Below are positions 9,880-17,726 of a stretch of 33,756 nucleotides of DNA, one piece after another. Made by a program: the position numbers and the translations under genes. This stretch comes from Deltaproteobacteria bacterium (lineage in GTDB: Bacteria > Desulfobacterota > Syntrophobacteria > BM002), in contig CP070735.1 of assembly GCA_020347625.1 (NCBI GenBank), forward strand, positions 633,273-667,028, in the 5' to 3' direction. How positions within the stretch are numbered: the first letter of the stretch is position 1; every line of letters begins with the position of its first letter. The notes below the pieces were generated by a model. The model saw nothing but the letters and a program-made list of their open reading frames with translations, ran no database searches and was not told the DNA's origin.

Positions 9880-10585
9880 GAAATTCGGGGATCATTGGGC
9901 CCTGAGAGATATCGAATTTAGCATCAATCCAGGTGAAATCGTCGGCTTGGTGGGGCCAAACGGTGCTGGAAAAACGACCATGTTCAACCTGATTACCGGA
10001 CGCCACAAACCCAGCAGCGGCAGGGTCCTATTTGCAGACAAGGATATCACCCATTGCAAGCCACATGAGATCCGCCGGTTGGGCATCAGCAGGACGTTCC
10101 AGTCCTCTCGCCCGTTTGCCAAGATGAGCACCCTGAAAAATGTGGTGGCAGGTCGTATTTTCAGCACAGACTTTGATCTTTTCACCCGACCCTCGGACAT
10201 TGAAACGGCAGCGCAACTTCTCGAGTTGGTAGGCATTGCTCACAAAGCAAAACTGCCCGCCGGCGAGCTTACCCTCAGCGAGCAACGCAGGCTGGACCTG
10301 GCCAGGGCTCTCGCCACTCAACCTCGGCTACTGCTGCTGGATGAGGTGGCCGCTGGTTTTAGTCCGGTGGCGGTAAAACAGGCAGTAGAGTTGGTTCTTC
10401 GGGTCAGAGAGCGGGGTGTCACCCTATTCATCATCGATCATTTCCTCACCTTGAGCCTCCGGGTATCCGACCGGTTGTTGGCCCTGGACCGTGGAGAAAA
10501 GGTTGCGGAGGGCAGTCCACAAGAGGTCATGAGAAATCGCGAGGTCATCCGTGCCTATTTGGGCATGCGACGGAAGGATGAATAA
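9848..10585 (+). CDS. livG: Branched-chain amino acid ABC transporter ATPase LivG
   Basis: Cytoplasmic ATPase of the Liv transporter, 245 residues. Walker A is GPNGAGKTT (residues 37-45), the Q-loop region is SRTFQSSRPF, the signature is the atypical LTLSEQRRLDLARAL (141-155) and Walker B is LLLLDEVAAG with catalytic Glu166. The LivG-type switch region reads FIIDHF. Translation starts at a TTG at 9848, preceded by GGAAGGGA and lying inside the end of livM; no better start gives the complete Walker region. A 228-base repeat-filled gap separates it from livF. Confidence 0.9.
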   Translation: MSLLKLEALSKKFGDHWALRDIEFSINPGEIVGLVGPNGAGKTTMFNLITGRHKPSSGRVLFADKDITHCKPHEIRRLGISRTFQSSRPFAKMSTLKNVVAGRIFSTDFDLFTRPSDIETAAQLLELVGIAHKAKLPAGELTLSEQRRLDLARALATQPRLLLLDEVAAGFSPVAVKQAVELVLRVRERGVTLFIIDHFLTLSLRVSDRLLALDRGEKVAEGSPQEVMRNREVIRAYLGMRRKDE

Positions 10586-10587
10586 GG

Positions 10588-10798
10588 GTCAGTTGTCCGT
10601 CGTCAGTTGCAGAAAGGGCATAGAGCAAAGGGAAATACAGCTGGCATCCGCCTTCGCGAAAGCTTCGGCGGACAGGGCGGACAGCTTGCAGCAGGCAGTA
10701 ATTGGTGAAGGGTAAGGGGTGAAGGGTAAACAGTTGATGTGGCACACCAATCGGTTCACCTTTCACCGTTTACTGTTCACTAAAACACTTCACGTCTA
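10588..10798. repeat. Word-repeat element inside the liv operon
   Basis: The gap between livG and livF holds, in order: GTCAGTTG/GTCCGTC words, a 34-base block at 10602-10635 (GTCAGTTGC, GGGCATAGAGC) also found at 17569-17606 and 33288-33322, a hairpin with arms TCCGCC and GGCGGA, and a pair of inverted word clusters (GGTGAAGGGTAA against TTCACCTTTCACC). No gene or terminator run is seen. Confidence 0.65.
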
Positions 10799-10813
10799 AC
10801 ATAAGGAATTGAA

Positions 10814-11539
10814 TTGGAAAAACCGCTTTTGGCCATACGCAACCTGAGTTATTTCTACGGTGATCTCCAGGCACTTTTCCGGGTTAACCTTACGGTGTGT
10901 GCAGGTCAGATCGTTTCGATTGTCGGGCCGAATGGCTCGGGCAAGACCACTCTCATGCAAGCCGTGGTCGGCCTCCTGAGGCCGGTGCAGGGGGAAATAA
11001 GCTACATGGACGAGTACATCCATGAGCTTCCGGTTCATGAGGTGGTGCGTCGGGGTTTGGTGTATGTGCCAGAGGGCATGAAGACCTTCCCTCTCATGAG
11101 TGTCATGGAGAATCTCGAGGTCGGTGGTTATATTGCGCGGGAGCGAAAAGCTAGCCAACTCTCCCTGGTTTTCGAGATTTTTCCTACACTGGCGGATAAG
11201 CGTTGGCAGCTGGCCAAAACCCTCAGTGGCGGGCAGAAGCGTATGCTGACGCTTGCCCGGGGCATTATGAGTGGTGGTCGCCTCCTCATGCTGGATGATC
11301 CTTTTCTGGGTCTGGCCCCCAAGGATGTGAACAGGCTCTGCAATACCTTGAGGCAGATTCGCCGCCACGGCTTTACCCTGTTTATGGCTGGCCAGCACGT
11401 ACGCAGAATTCTGAGTGTGGCCACGCGAGCCTATCTTATTGAGGAAGGCAAAATCACCCTATCCGGGACCGGAGAACAACTCCGTGATCACCCCCACCTG
11501 CAAGAAAGCCTTTTTGGAATCGTGGCAGAGGCGGGATAA
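10814..11539 (+). CDS. livF: Branched-chain amino acid ABC transporter ATPase LivF
   Basis: Second ATPase of the Liv transporter, 241 residues, expected to pair with LivG. Walker A is GPNGSGKTT (38-46), VPEGMKTFPLMSVMENL is the LivF-type Q-loop region and the signature is LSGGQKRMLTLARG (137-150). Walker B reads LLMLDDPFLGLAP, with Asp162 where almost all LivF proteins have the catalytic Glu. The start is a TTG at 10814 with AAGGA six bases upstream. The preceding repeat-filled gap is unusual inside a liv operon. Confidence 0.9.
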   Translation: MEKPLLAIRNLSYFYGDLQALFRVNLTVCAGQIVSIVGPNGSGKTTLMQAVVGLLRPVQGEISYMDEYIHELPVHEVVRRGLVYVPEGMKTFPLMSVMENLEVGGYIARERKASQLSLVFEIFPTLADKRWQLAKTLSGGQKRMLTLARGIMSGGRLLMLDDPFLGLAPKDVNRLCNTLRQIRRHGFTLFMAGQHVRRILSVATRAYLIEEGKITLSGTGEQLRDHPHLQESLFGIVAEAG

Positions 11540-11790
11540 AGAACGATGTGAGATGTGGGATGTGAGTTGGGAGATATAGGACGGGACCTCTGAAAGAGTA
11601 CTTAATCCCAAATCCAAAATCCGAATTCTCAAATGTTCAAAACCTGACTACCAAAAAAGAATTCTTAGTGTTTTGGTCATTTGAAACTGGGGACCCGCCC
11701 GAAGGGTGGGGAGTCCGAAGGACCAATTTCGATATTCGGATTTCGGATTTGGCTGCTGATTAGCCGCACCTTGATTTCTGTGTCTCAGCG
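11540..11790. repeat. Inverted word-repeat element between livF and tatD
   Basis: AATCCAAAATCC-type words at about 11606-11630 are mirrored as inverted copies (TTCGGATTTCGGATTTGG) at about 11733-11752. Between them lies a GC-rich block at 11684-11719 closely similar to that at 6559-6594. There is no gene. The layout is a long imperfect palindrome of about 150 bases. Confidence 0.6.
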
Positions 11791-11826
11791 GTTTAGTTAT
11801 TTCCCGCACACTAGTATGGTGCCAAC

Positions 11827-12591
11827 ATGATCGATGCCCATTGTCATCTTTATTCCGACAAATACGATCATGATCGCGACGCGGTGATCAAGCGCGCCGA
11901 GAAGTCCTTGACCGCGGTGGTAATTTCTGCGGTTGATCCCACAAGTCTTCAGAAAAGTCTGGCCATTCGTCGGCAACATCCTGACTTCATTTACGTAACT
12001 GCTGGCATACACCCTAGAAAATCAGCAAAGCTCAAAAGAGTGGAGCGAGTCCAATTGTGGCAGACCATCGAGAGTGTCAAGGAAGAAATTGTCGCAGTGG
12101 GAGAGGTTGGCCCTGACTTTTACCGTACTAAAGATTCCCGCTTGCGCCAACGGCAACTCTTGGTCCTCGAGGAAGCTTTAGAGCAGGCTGAGGCCCTGAA
12201 CCTCCCGTTGGTAATTCATGCCCGCCAGGCAGAAGAGGCCGCTTTGGAAGTGGTAACTCAAAGTCGAACGGATGTCCTGTTCCATTGCTTTGCCGGGACC
12301 AGACAAATTGCAAAAAAGATTACCGGTCAAGGCTTTTACCTATCATTTTCAGCTATTCTTCTTTTTAGTCGCGACATTCAAAAGGTTGCCACTGAGGTAC
12401 CTCTGGAACTCGTTCTCACTGAAACCGACAGCCCGGCCCTATCTCCCAAGCCCAATCGGTCCAGAAATGAACCAGCTTTTCTAGCAACGATTGTTTCTCG
12501 TCTGGCGAGCTTGCTTCAATACCCCTCAAAAAAAGTAGCTGCTGTAACCGCGGCAAATGCCCGAAGATTTTACCGCCTCGACGCTCTATAG
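11827..12591 (+). CDS. tatD: TatD-family metal-dependent hydrolase (DNase-like)
   Basis: TatD proteins are cytoplasmic TIM-barrel metal hydrolases with nuclease activity, linked to DNA repair and quality control. The 254-residue protein has the family's metal ligands: His5 and His7 in DAHCHL, Glu93 in GEVGPDF, His131 in LVIHARQ, His153 in LFHCFAG and Asp201 in TETDSP. GEVGPDF departs slightly from the usual GEIGLDY. The ATG at 11827 lacks an obvious Shine-Dalgarno. No partner genes are evident; it sits alone between repeat-rich gaps. Confidence 0.87.
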   Translation: MIDAHCHLYSDKYDHDRDAVIKRAEKSLTAVVISAVDPTSLQKSLAIRRQHPDFIYVTAGIHPRKSAKLKRVERVQLWQTIESVKEEIVAVGEVGPDFYRTKDSRLRQRQLLVLEEALEQAEALNLPLVIHARQAEEAALEVVTQSRTDVLFHCFAGTRQIAKKITGQGFYLSFSAILLFSRDIQKVATEVPLELVLTETDSPALSPKPNRSRNEPAFLATIVSRLASLLQYPSKKVAAVTAANARRFYRLDAL

Positions 12592-12904
12592 TGCTTGCTT
12601 TTCTAAAATACTTCTTGATAAACTGATCTGCTAGATCTGCCAGCCTGTATTATTCAAGAATATTTCGGTTTCGTGAATAATCTGGGCCAGGGACTATTCC
12701 TCCTGCAATAATTCCGATCAGATAACTTACTGTCATCCATATGGAATGTTGGGATAAAGGATTGGGGCCATGCCCCTTGTTGATTAGGTATTCACCGCTC
12801 CCACTTCTGAGGTGCGTGTGATTGCGAAGTATGAGTCATTACTAGATTGTTGAATATCTATATTTTCTAATATCCTGGATCAATCAGCTATGGAGGGATA
12901 AACC
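12592..12904. other. Gap with two inverted repeats before the thioesterase gene
   Basis: This 313-base gap has no gene. ATTATTCA at 12649-12656 and its exact inverted copy TGAATAAT at 12674-12681 flank 17 bases. A small hairpin GGGGC-CAT-GCCCC lies at 12764-12776. An AT-rich stretch at 12847-12873 contains TTGTTG and TAATAT spaced 15 bases apart, a weak promoter candidate. GGAGGG just before 12905 is the thioesterase ribosome site. Confidence 0.45.
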
Positions 12905-13306
12905 ATGAGTGAACCATTGAAAGCAGGTATGACCCATGAAATGGAACGGCAAGTTACTGAGGATTTGTCGGCGCAGAAGGTTTTTCCTCATGTGCCCAAT
13001 GTCTATGCCACCCGAGCCATGGTTGGACACTTCGAGGAAGTGTGTGCCGAGATGGTTCTGCCCAATCTTGGTGAAGGGGAGCAAACTGTTGGGATTGGCA
13101 TGAAATTCAAACACATGGCGGCCACGCCGATTGGAATGAAAGTGCGCTTCAACGCCAAACTGGTCGAGGTCGACGGCAAGAAACTAACCTTTGAAGTTGA
13201 AGGCTTCGACGAGGTGGACAAGATCGGTGAGGCCACCCACGAACGTTTTATCATCAATGCCGAGAAGTTCAACAGCAGAATGGCCGAAAAGGCCAAAAGC
13301 GTATAA
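12905..13306 (+). CDS. FlK-like hotdog-fold acyl-CoA thioesterase
   Basis: The 133-residue protein is a single hotdog domain. VYATRAMVGHFEEVCAEM and TVGIGMKFKHMAATPIG follow the fluoroacetyl-CoA thioesterase (FlK) pattern. Thr36, Glu44 and His70 have exactly the spacing of the FlK catalytic residues Thr42, Glu50 and His76. FlK-like relatives are common in genomes with no fluoroacetate biology, so the substrate is more probably another short or aromatic acyl-CoA. The ATG at 12905 follows GGAGGG at a good distance. It lies 224 bases upstream of the ADP-forming acyl-CoA synthetase in the same direction. Hydrolysis of an acyl-CoA that the neighbours produce or consume is a reasonable inference. 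Confidence 0.82.
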   Translation: MSEPLKAGMTHEMERQVTEDLSAQKVFPHVPNVYATRAMVGHFEEVCAEMVLPNLGEGEQTVGIGMKFKHMAATPIGMKVRFNAKLVEVDGKKLTFEVEGFDEVDKIGEATHERFIINAEKFNSRMAEKAKSV

Positions 13307-13333
13307 GCACCAAGCGCATGGCGAATAGTGCTC

Positions 13334-13500
13334 GTGGTCATTTGGCTCCGCCGTGATTAGGTCAGTTGGGCTCACGCCCGTCATTAGGTCGTAGAATGAG
13401 TAACAATGAGTGACAGCGAAGCGTAATGACGGCCACCTTTAGTGGCCAAGTGACCATAAATGACAACATACATAGCGCAATGACTTTGCAACCCATGACG
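13334..13500. repeat. Nested inverted repeat of GTCATT words
   Basis: CGTCATTA at 13379-13386 is matched by TAATGACG at 13424-13431. A perfect hairpin GGCCAC-CTTTA-GTGGCC follows at 13431-13447. GTCATT words lie to the left and AATGAC words to the right, giving an overall mirrored layout. No gene is present. Confidence 0.6.
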
Positions 13501-13530
13501 CTCTGCGCTGTGCGCCGATAGGAGCTAGAT

Positions 13531-15561
13531 ATGACGATGACTGACCCGGTAAGTCGATTGGATGCCATTCTAAGGCCCAACAGTGTGGCTGTAATCGGTG
13601 CTTCAACCAGCCCTGATAAACTGGGACATGAGATTCTAAGAAACATCTTGGACGGGGGTTTCCAGGGGGCCGTCTATCCAATCAATCCAAAGGCTGACAC
13701 TATCTTGGATCTTTCCTGCCACGCGAATGTCAAAGATATCCCCGAACCGGTTGATATGGCCGTTCTCATCATCCCGGCTCGATTTGTGCCCCAGGCAGTC
13801 CAGGATTGCGGCGAAAAGGGGGTTCAAGGTGCGGTGATCATTACCGGTGGATTCAGTGAGGCTGGACCAGAAGGTGAGGAATTGCAGAATCAGACAGCGG
13901 AAATAGCGCATAAATACGGGGTGAGGCTAATCGGCCCCAACTGCCAGGGAGTGAATAATCCCCATCACCCGATATGCGCCTCCTGGCCCCTGCTCACCTA
14001 TCGTGGCAAGGTGGCAGTCATTTCCCAAAGCGGTACTGTGGGAGCTGCAATGATGGACTGGTTCTCCGAGGAAAAGCTCGGCGTCTCCAGCTTTGTCAGC
14101 ATGGGCAACCGGGCCGATGTGGACGAAGCCGACCTTATCGACTATTTCAACCAAGATCAAAACACTGAGGTTATCGCAGCTTACATTGAAGGAATAAAAC
14201 GGGCTGACCGCTTTGTGGAAGTAATGGAAAGGTTGCAGAAGCCTCTGGTTGTTCTCAAGTCCGGCCGCACTCCCAAAGGCAAGGTGGCCGCAGAGTCACA
14301 TACCAAAGCCCTCGCCGGTGCTGATGCCATCTACGATTCTTTGTTTAAGAAATACAACGTTTGCCGAGCCTACACCATCGAAGAGTTCTATGACTACGCC
14401 AAGGCAGTCGCTTATCTTAAGCCACCCAAAGGTAACAACATTCTCTTTATTACCACCTCCGGCGGCGCCGCTATTCTCGCCACTGATCAGGCCGAGCAGG
14501 AGGGGCTTGATGCCGCCCCCTTACCGCCCCAAGTGGTTGAAGCTATCACTCCCCTAATACCGGCCCATGCCATCAAGGCTAATCCCATAGATCTCACCGG
14601 CGATGCCACGGCCCAGATGTTTGGTGATGTTATCCGGGAAACACGGGATCACTTCGACACCCTGGGGGTTATTTTTGGCGACCCGGTGGAAGGTGCTTCA
14701 GAAGTTGTGACTCCAGGTGCCAATGAATTGGTCATCTTTCTCGGGGGAGCGGACGTGGAGCGACGGGAACGTGAACTCATGCATCTAAATGGGATACCCG
14801 TATTTCCCACACCGGAAAGGGGTGTCAAGGCGTTGGCCCAGGTCATGGACCGCCATGCACTTGCTGCACCTCAAAGACCAACGCTTACCCTTTCGGCAAC
14901 TGGAAGGCAGTTACCGTTGCACGAAGCCCTTTCACTCATCTCTGAAAAAGGATTGGCCTGTGCGCCCTTCGCCCTGGCGGACAGCCCGAATAGTGCCCGT
15001 GAAATAGCCCAACAACAGGGATTTCCGGTAGCTCTCAAGATAAGCTCCCCCGACATAGTCCACAAAAGCGATGCTGGTGGGGTCCAACTCAACCTGGACA
15101 CCCCAGAAGCAGTGGAAAAAAGCTATCACGAACTTTTGGCCAGAGTGAGTAACGCATTCCCGGAGGCGAAAATAGATGGTGTTTTAGTAAATAAGATGGC
15201 CCCTCCAGGCCAGGAAGTCATCATAGGGTTGAACCGTGATCCCCAGTTTGGCCCCATCCTCCTTTTCGGGCTTGGTGGGGTTCTGGTGGAGATTTTCAGA
15301 GACGTGGCACTCCTCCATTCCCCGGTGACCCGAGAGGACGCTCTCGGGATGATTCGGGGAATCAGGGGCTACCCGGTCCTGGCTGGGTATCGAGGACAGC
15401 CAAGAGTAGATGAGAACGCCCTGGCCGATTGCCTCCTGGCAGTGGCCAAACTCGCTGAGGAACATTCGGAAATCGTTGAAATCGATTTGAACCCGGTATT
15501 TGCCTATCCGCAGGGTGCGCTGGTGGCGGATGCCAGAATTATCATGCACAAGGGCAGTTGA
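13531..15561 (+). CDS. ADP-forming acyl-CoA synthetase (fused alpha-beta subunits)
   Basis: ADP-forming acetyl/acyl-CoA synthetases convert an acyl-CoA, ADP and phosphate to the acid, CoA and ATP, conserving energy in anaerobic amino-acid or organic-acid breakdown. The 676-residue protein has the CoA-binding Rossmann domain (PNSVAVIGASTSPDKLGHEI), a succinyl-CoA ligase-like domain (VAVISQSGTVGAAMMDW), the phosphohistidine loop AAESHTKALAG with His257, a third CoA-ligase-like domain, and an ATP-grasp half (VALKISSPDIVHKSDAGGVQLN). The usual loop is SHTGALAG; here Lys replaces Gly but His is kept. The ATG at 13531 follows AGGAG at six bases. The acyl substrate is unknown. Confidence 0.88.
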   Translation: MTMTDPVSRLDAILRPNSVAVIGASTSPDKLGHEILRNILDGGFQGAVYPINPKADTILDLSCHANVKDIPEPVDMAVLIIPARFVPQAVQDCGEKGVQGAVIITGGFSEAGPEGEELQNQTAEIAHKYGVRLIGPNCQGVNNPHHPICASWPLLTYRGKVAVISQSGTVGAAMMDWFSEEKLGVSSFVSMGNRADVDEADLIDYFNQDQNTEVIAAYIEGIKRADRFVEVMERLQKPLVVLKSGRTPKGKVAAESHTKALAGADAIYDSLFKKYNVCRAYTIEEFYDYAKAVAYLKPPKGNNILFITTSGGAAILATDQAEQEGLDAAPLPPQVVEAITPLIPAHAIKANPIDLTGDATAQMFGDVIRETRDHFDTLGVIFGDPVEGASEVVTPGANELVIFLGGADVERRERELMHLNGIPVFPTPERGVKALAQVMDRHALAAPQRPTLTLSATGRQLPLHEALSLISEKGLACAPFALADSPNSAREIAQQQGFPVALKISSPDIVHKSDAGGVQLNLDTPEAVEKSYHELLARVSNAFPEAKIDGVLVNKMAPPGQEVIIGLNRDPQFGPILLFGLGGVLVEIFRDVALLHSPVTREDALGMIRGIRGYPVLAGYRGQPRVDENALADCLLAVAKLAEEHSEIVEIDLNPVFAYPQGALVADARIIMHKGS

Positions 15562-15702
15562 TTATTTTCTCTATTAACTAATAGAAATTTTGGGTAAAAT
15601 AGAACTTGTCAAGGTTTTACGGTTGAGAACAGCCAGCCTGAGTGCTGGTATACGTGCGGATCCGGTTAAAGTGTTATCTTGGGAAGAAGGACATAAAAGA
15701 TA

Positions 15703-16638
15703 ATGGATGTCCCGAATTGGCTTGCGGTACGGCTCAAGAACCAGTACCCCATGCTGCATTATCTCACTGACCGTACCTTCGGAGTGGAAATCGAGTTTTA
15801 CGGACTGGAGTACGTTGTCACTCCGCTTGATGGGGGCATCATCAAGCCGTATAATATTTCCGCCAGAGCAAGGGATGGCCGACGTTTCCACCAGCTTTGT
15901 TCAGATTCAAATATTACCATTGGTACTGACCAAGACTCTTGGCACTTTGAGCAAGACACATCGGTAAGAGGTAAACGCCATACGCAATACGGCGCCGAAC
16001 TTGTCAGTCCAATACTCACAGGTCTTGAAGGTCTGGTCCAGGCCTATAATGCTTTCCAGTTTCTCAATGATATCGAAGGGGTAGACATTGATGCGACCTG
16101 CGGCTTCCATGTTCACCACGGGGTTGACCGGGAGGTGTACAGCTGTGAGCAGCTCAAAAAACTTGTTAGCATCGTCCACCCCATGGAAAACCTCTTTTAC
16201 CTTCTTATCCAGGGAGAGCGCCAGAACAGAACAACCTGCCGCCCCATAGAAATTGATGTGAAAGAATTTTTGAGAGAATGCGATCCCGTATGCGGGCCAA
16301 AAAACTGCCGCTTAAAGAGGCTCTGGTATTCGCCTGAAAATCGCTACGATCCAGTTAATGCAGAACAATCGCGCTATGATACGACCCGCTACCATGGGCT
16401 GAATCTCCACTCGTACTGGTATCGCTCCACTATTGAATTCCGTTATCACTCCGCAGTGCTCCAACACGTTGACGAAGCCATGCAGTGGATCATCTTCAGC
16501 CAGTTTCTCGTGGAGATGAGCCAGGGAAATGTCCCAACCGTCTCCTTTTACTCAAACGGAAACAAGTGGCTGCAAACAATCTATGTAATCTACCACGCAC
16601 TAGGCTATTCGGACCGCATCAAGAGTATCTCCAACTAG
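15703..16638 (+). CDS. Amidoligase (PF12224-type, glutamine-synthetase-like fold)
   Basis: Proteins of this family are predicted ATP-dependent ligases joining an amine or ammonia to a carboxylate; most have no known substrate. In the 311 residues the family landmarks appear in order: FGVEIEFYG (metal-binding Glu pair, about 27-35), WHFEQDTSV (about 83-91), QYGAELVSPILTG (about 97-109), CGFHVHHG (about 134-141), then LNLHSYWYRSTIEFRYHSA and a helical end. The ATG at 15703 has AAGAAGGA 12 bases upstream. Two class II glutamine amidotransferase paralogues follow in the same direction, so ammonia from glutamine is a likely nitrogen source. The acceptor cannot be told from sequence. Confidence 0.8.
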   Translation: MDVPNWLAVRLKNQYPMLHYLTDRTFGVEIEFYGLEYVVTPLDGGIIKPYNISARARDGRRFHQLCSDSNITIGTDQDSWHFEQDTSVRGKRHTQYGAELVSPILTGLEGLVQAYNAFQFLNDIEGVDIDATCGFHVHHGVDREVYSCEQLKKLVSIVHPMENLFYLLIQGERQNRTTCRPIEIDVKEFLRECDPVCGPKNCRLKRLWYSPENRYDPVNAEQSRYDTTRYHGLNLHSYWYRSTIEFRYHSAVLQHVDEAMQWIIFSQFLVEMSQGNVPTVSFYSNGNKWLQTIYVIYHALGYSDRIKSISN

Positions 16639-16770
16639 GATGAAGCGGGCAATTGCCTGTCATCTCTGAAACTCGCCCTCGTGCTCCATGTGATAGTGTC
16701 CAAATGATGTTCCTATAGTCCTCGAATGAATTAGTTCAGCAAACCTAACAAAACAACAGTAAGGAAAGAC

Positions 16771-17511
16771 ATGTGTGACATTATTGCCTTATCTGCTGGA
16801 TATAACTACACGGCCCAAGAATATTTGCCTGTGTTCGCAGAAAAGGCCAAGCAAAACATGAACGGCTGGGGTATTGGATTCTATCGCAATGGCAATGCTT
16901 TCGTGGAAAAATCCTCAGAGCAAGTATTCGCAGATGATCAGATCCATGAGAGCTTTCAGCGATTGGCCCGGGTCATTGACAGCCGAATTATCATCTCTCA
17001 CATAAGCTGTCCGTTAAGCGGTGGTCGTCATAGTGCTCACAACAATCCTTTCTCCCTGACCTTTTTGGACCACACCTGGCTTTTTGTTAATGTCGGCAGA
17101 GACCAGGACATTGACCAGTACGAAACCGTCAATGAACCCCGTCTAGAGGCTGACGCCAAAGCTGCCAGGATTCTTGAATATCTGAGAGATGAGTTGCTAA
17201 AGCGCGTGGAAAGCTACCCGTATGGAAGCCTATATGGGACGCTGCGCGACGTCATTCGACAGCTCTTGGCTGCCTACCCTGGCCTTTACATGTTTTTCCT
17301 GGCCAACGAATCGGTGCTTTTTGGGTTTTCCAACTTCCGGCGATTTTTGTTACTGAAGAAAACTGAAACGATTGGAGACGTCCTGGTTATCACCTCAGTT
17401 GGAGAACGGCTCAGTTCAGGAAAATGGATACCCATAAAACCTGAAAAGAACTCCTTGGGCAAACTAATGGTTATTGCTGGTCCGGACGTTCTGTATTCAG
17501 GAGATATATAA
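16771..17511 (+). CDS. Class II glutamine amidotransferase paralogue with a degraded glutamine pocket
   Basis: A 246-residue Ntn-hydrolase-fold protein of the YafJ/GAT-II type. It starts MCDIIALSAG, so Cys2 would become the N-terminal nucleophile after Met removal. It aligns without gaps to the paralogue at 17727-18473 over the first 140 residues, yet the pocket has changed: Arg79 is Ser, His107 is Asn, oxyanion-hole Asn108 is Val and Asp130 is Lys. In GAT-II enzymes the Arg and Asp hold glutamine and the Asn stabilises the intermediate, so glutaminase activity is probably lost or altered. The frame is intact and preceded by AAGGAAAG, so it looks maintained. A regulatory partner of the intact copy or a changed substrate are both possible. 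Confidence 0.82.
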   Translation: MCDIIALSAGYNYTAQEYLPVFAEKAKQNMNGWGIGFYRNGNAFVEKSSEQVFADDQIHESFQRLARVIDSRIIISHISCPLSGGRHSAHNNPFSLTFLDHTWLFVNVGRDQDIDQYETVNEPRLEADAKAARILEYLRDELLKRVESYPYGSLYGTLRDVIRQLLAAYPGLYMFFLANESVLFGFSNFRRFLLLKKTETIGDVLVITSVGERLSSGKWIPIKPEKNSLGKLMVIAGPDVLYSGDI

Positions 17512-17700
17512 TTGTCCGTCGTCCGTGGTCCGCCTGCGACGCCATAGCCGTAAAGGCGACGGCGCGGGGTCAGTTGCGCAAATCGGGCATGGAGCATAGG
17601 AAAAATTAGACTGCAGCTAGCAGCAGACAGCAACTTCTGATTGTCGGTAAAAGTTTTTTGCTGTCAGCTGTAAGCTGTCCGCTGCCGGCTGTAGCGTAGC
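17512..17700. repeat. Word-repeat element between the two amidotransferase genes
   Basis: GTCCGTC words, a GC-rich segment, the shared block at 17569-17606 (GTCAGTTGC, GGGCATGGAGC), GCAG/CAGCAG words, and CTGTCAGCTGTAAGCTGTCC words ending in GCTGCCGGCTG at 17681-17691. The last 11-mer recurs at 33584-33594 and the shared block at 10602-10635 and 33288-33322. Confidence 0.65.
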
Positions 17701-17726
17701 GCTTTGTAGTGAAAGAAGTAAGCCAT

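Noticed and set aside
17709..17726. GTG start for the second GAT-II gene
   Set aside because: It would put six residues before MCDLF. The family needs Cys as residue 2, so the ATG at 17727 is right.
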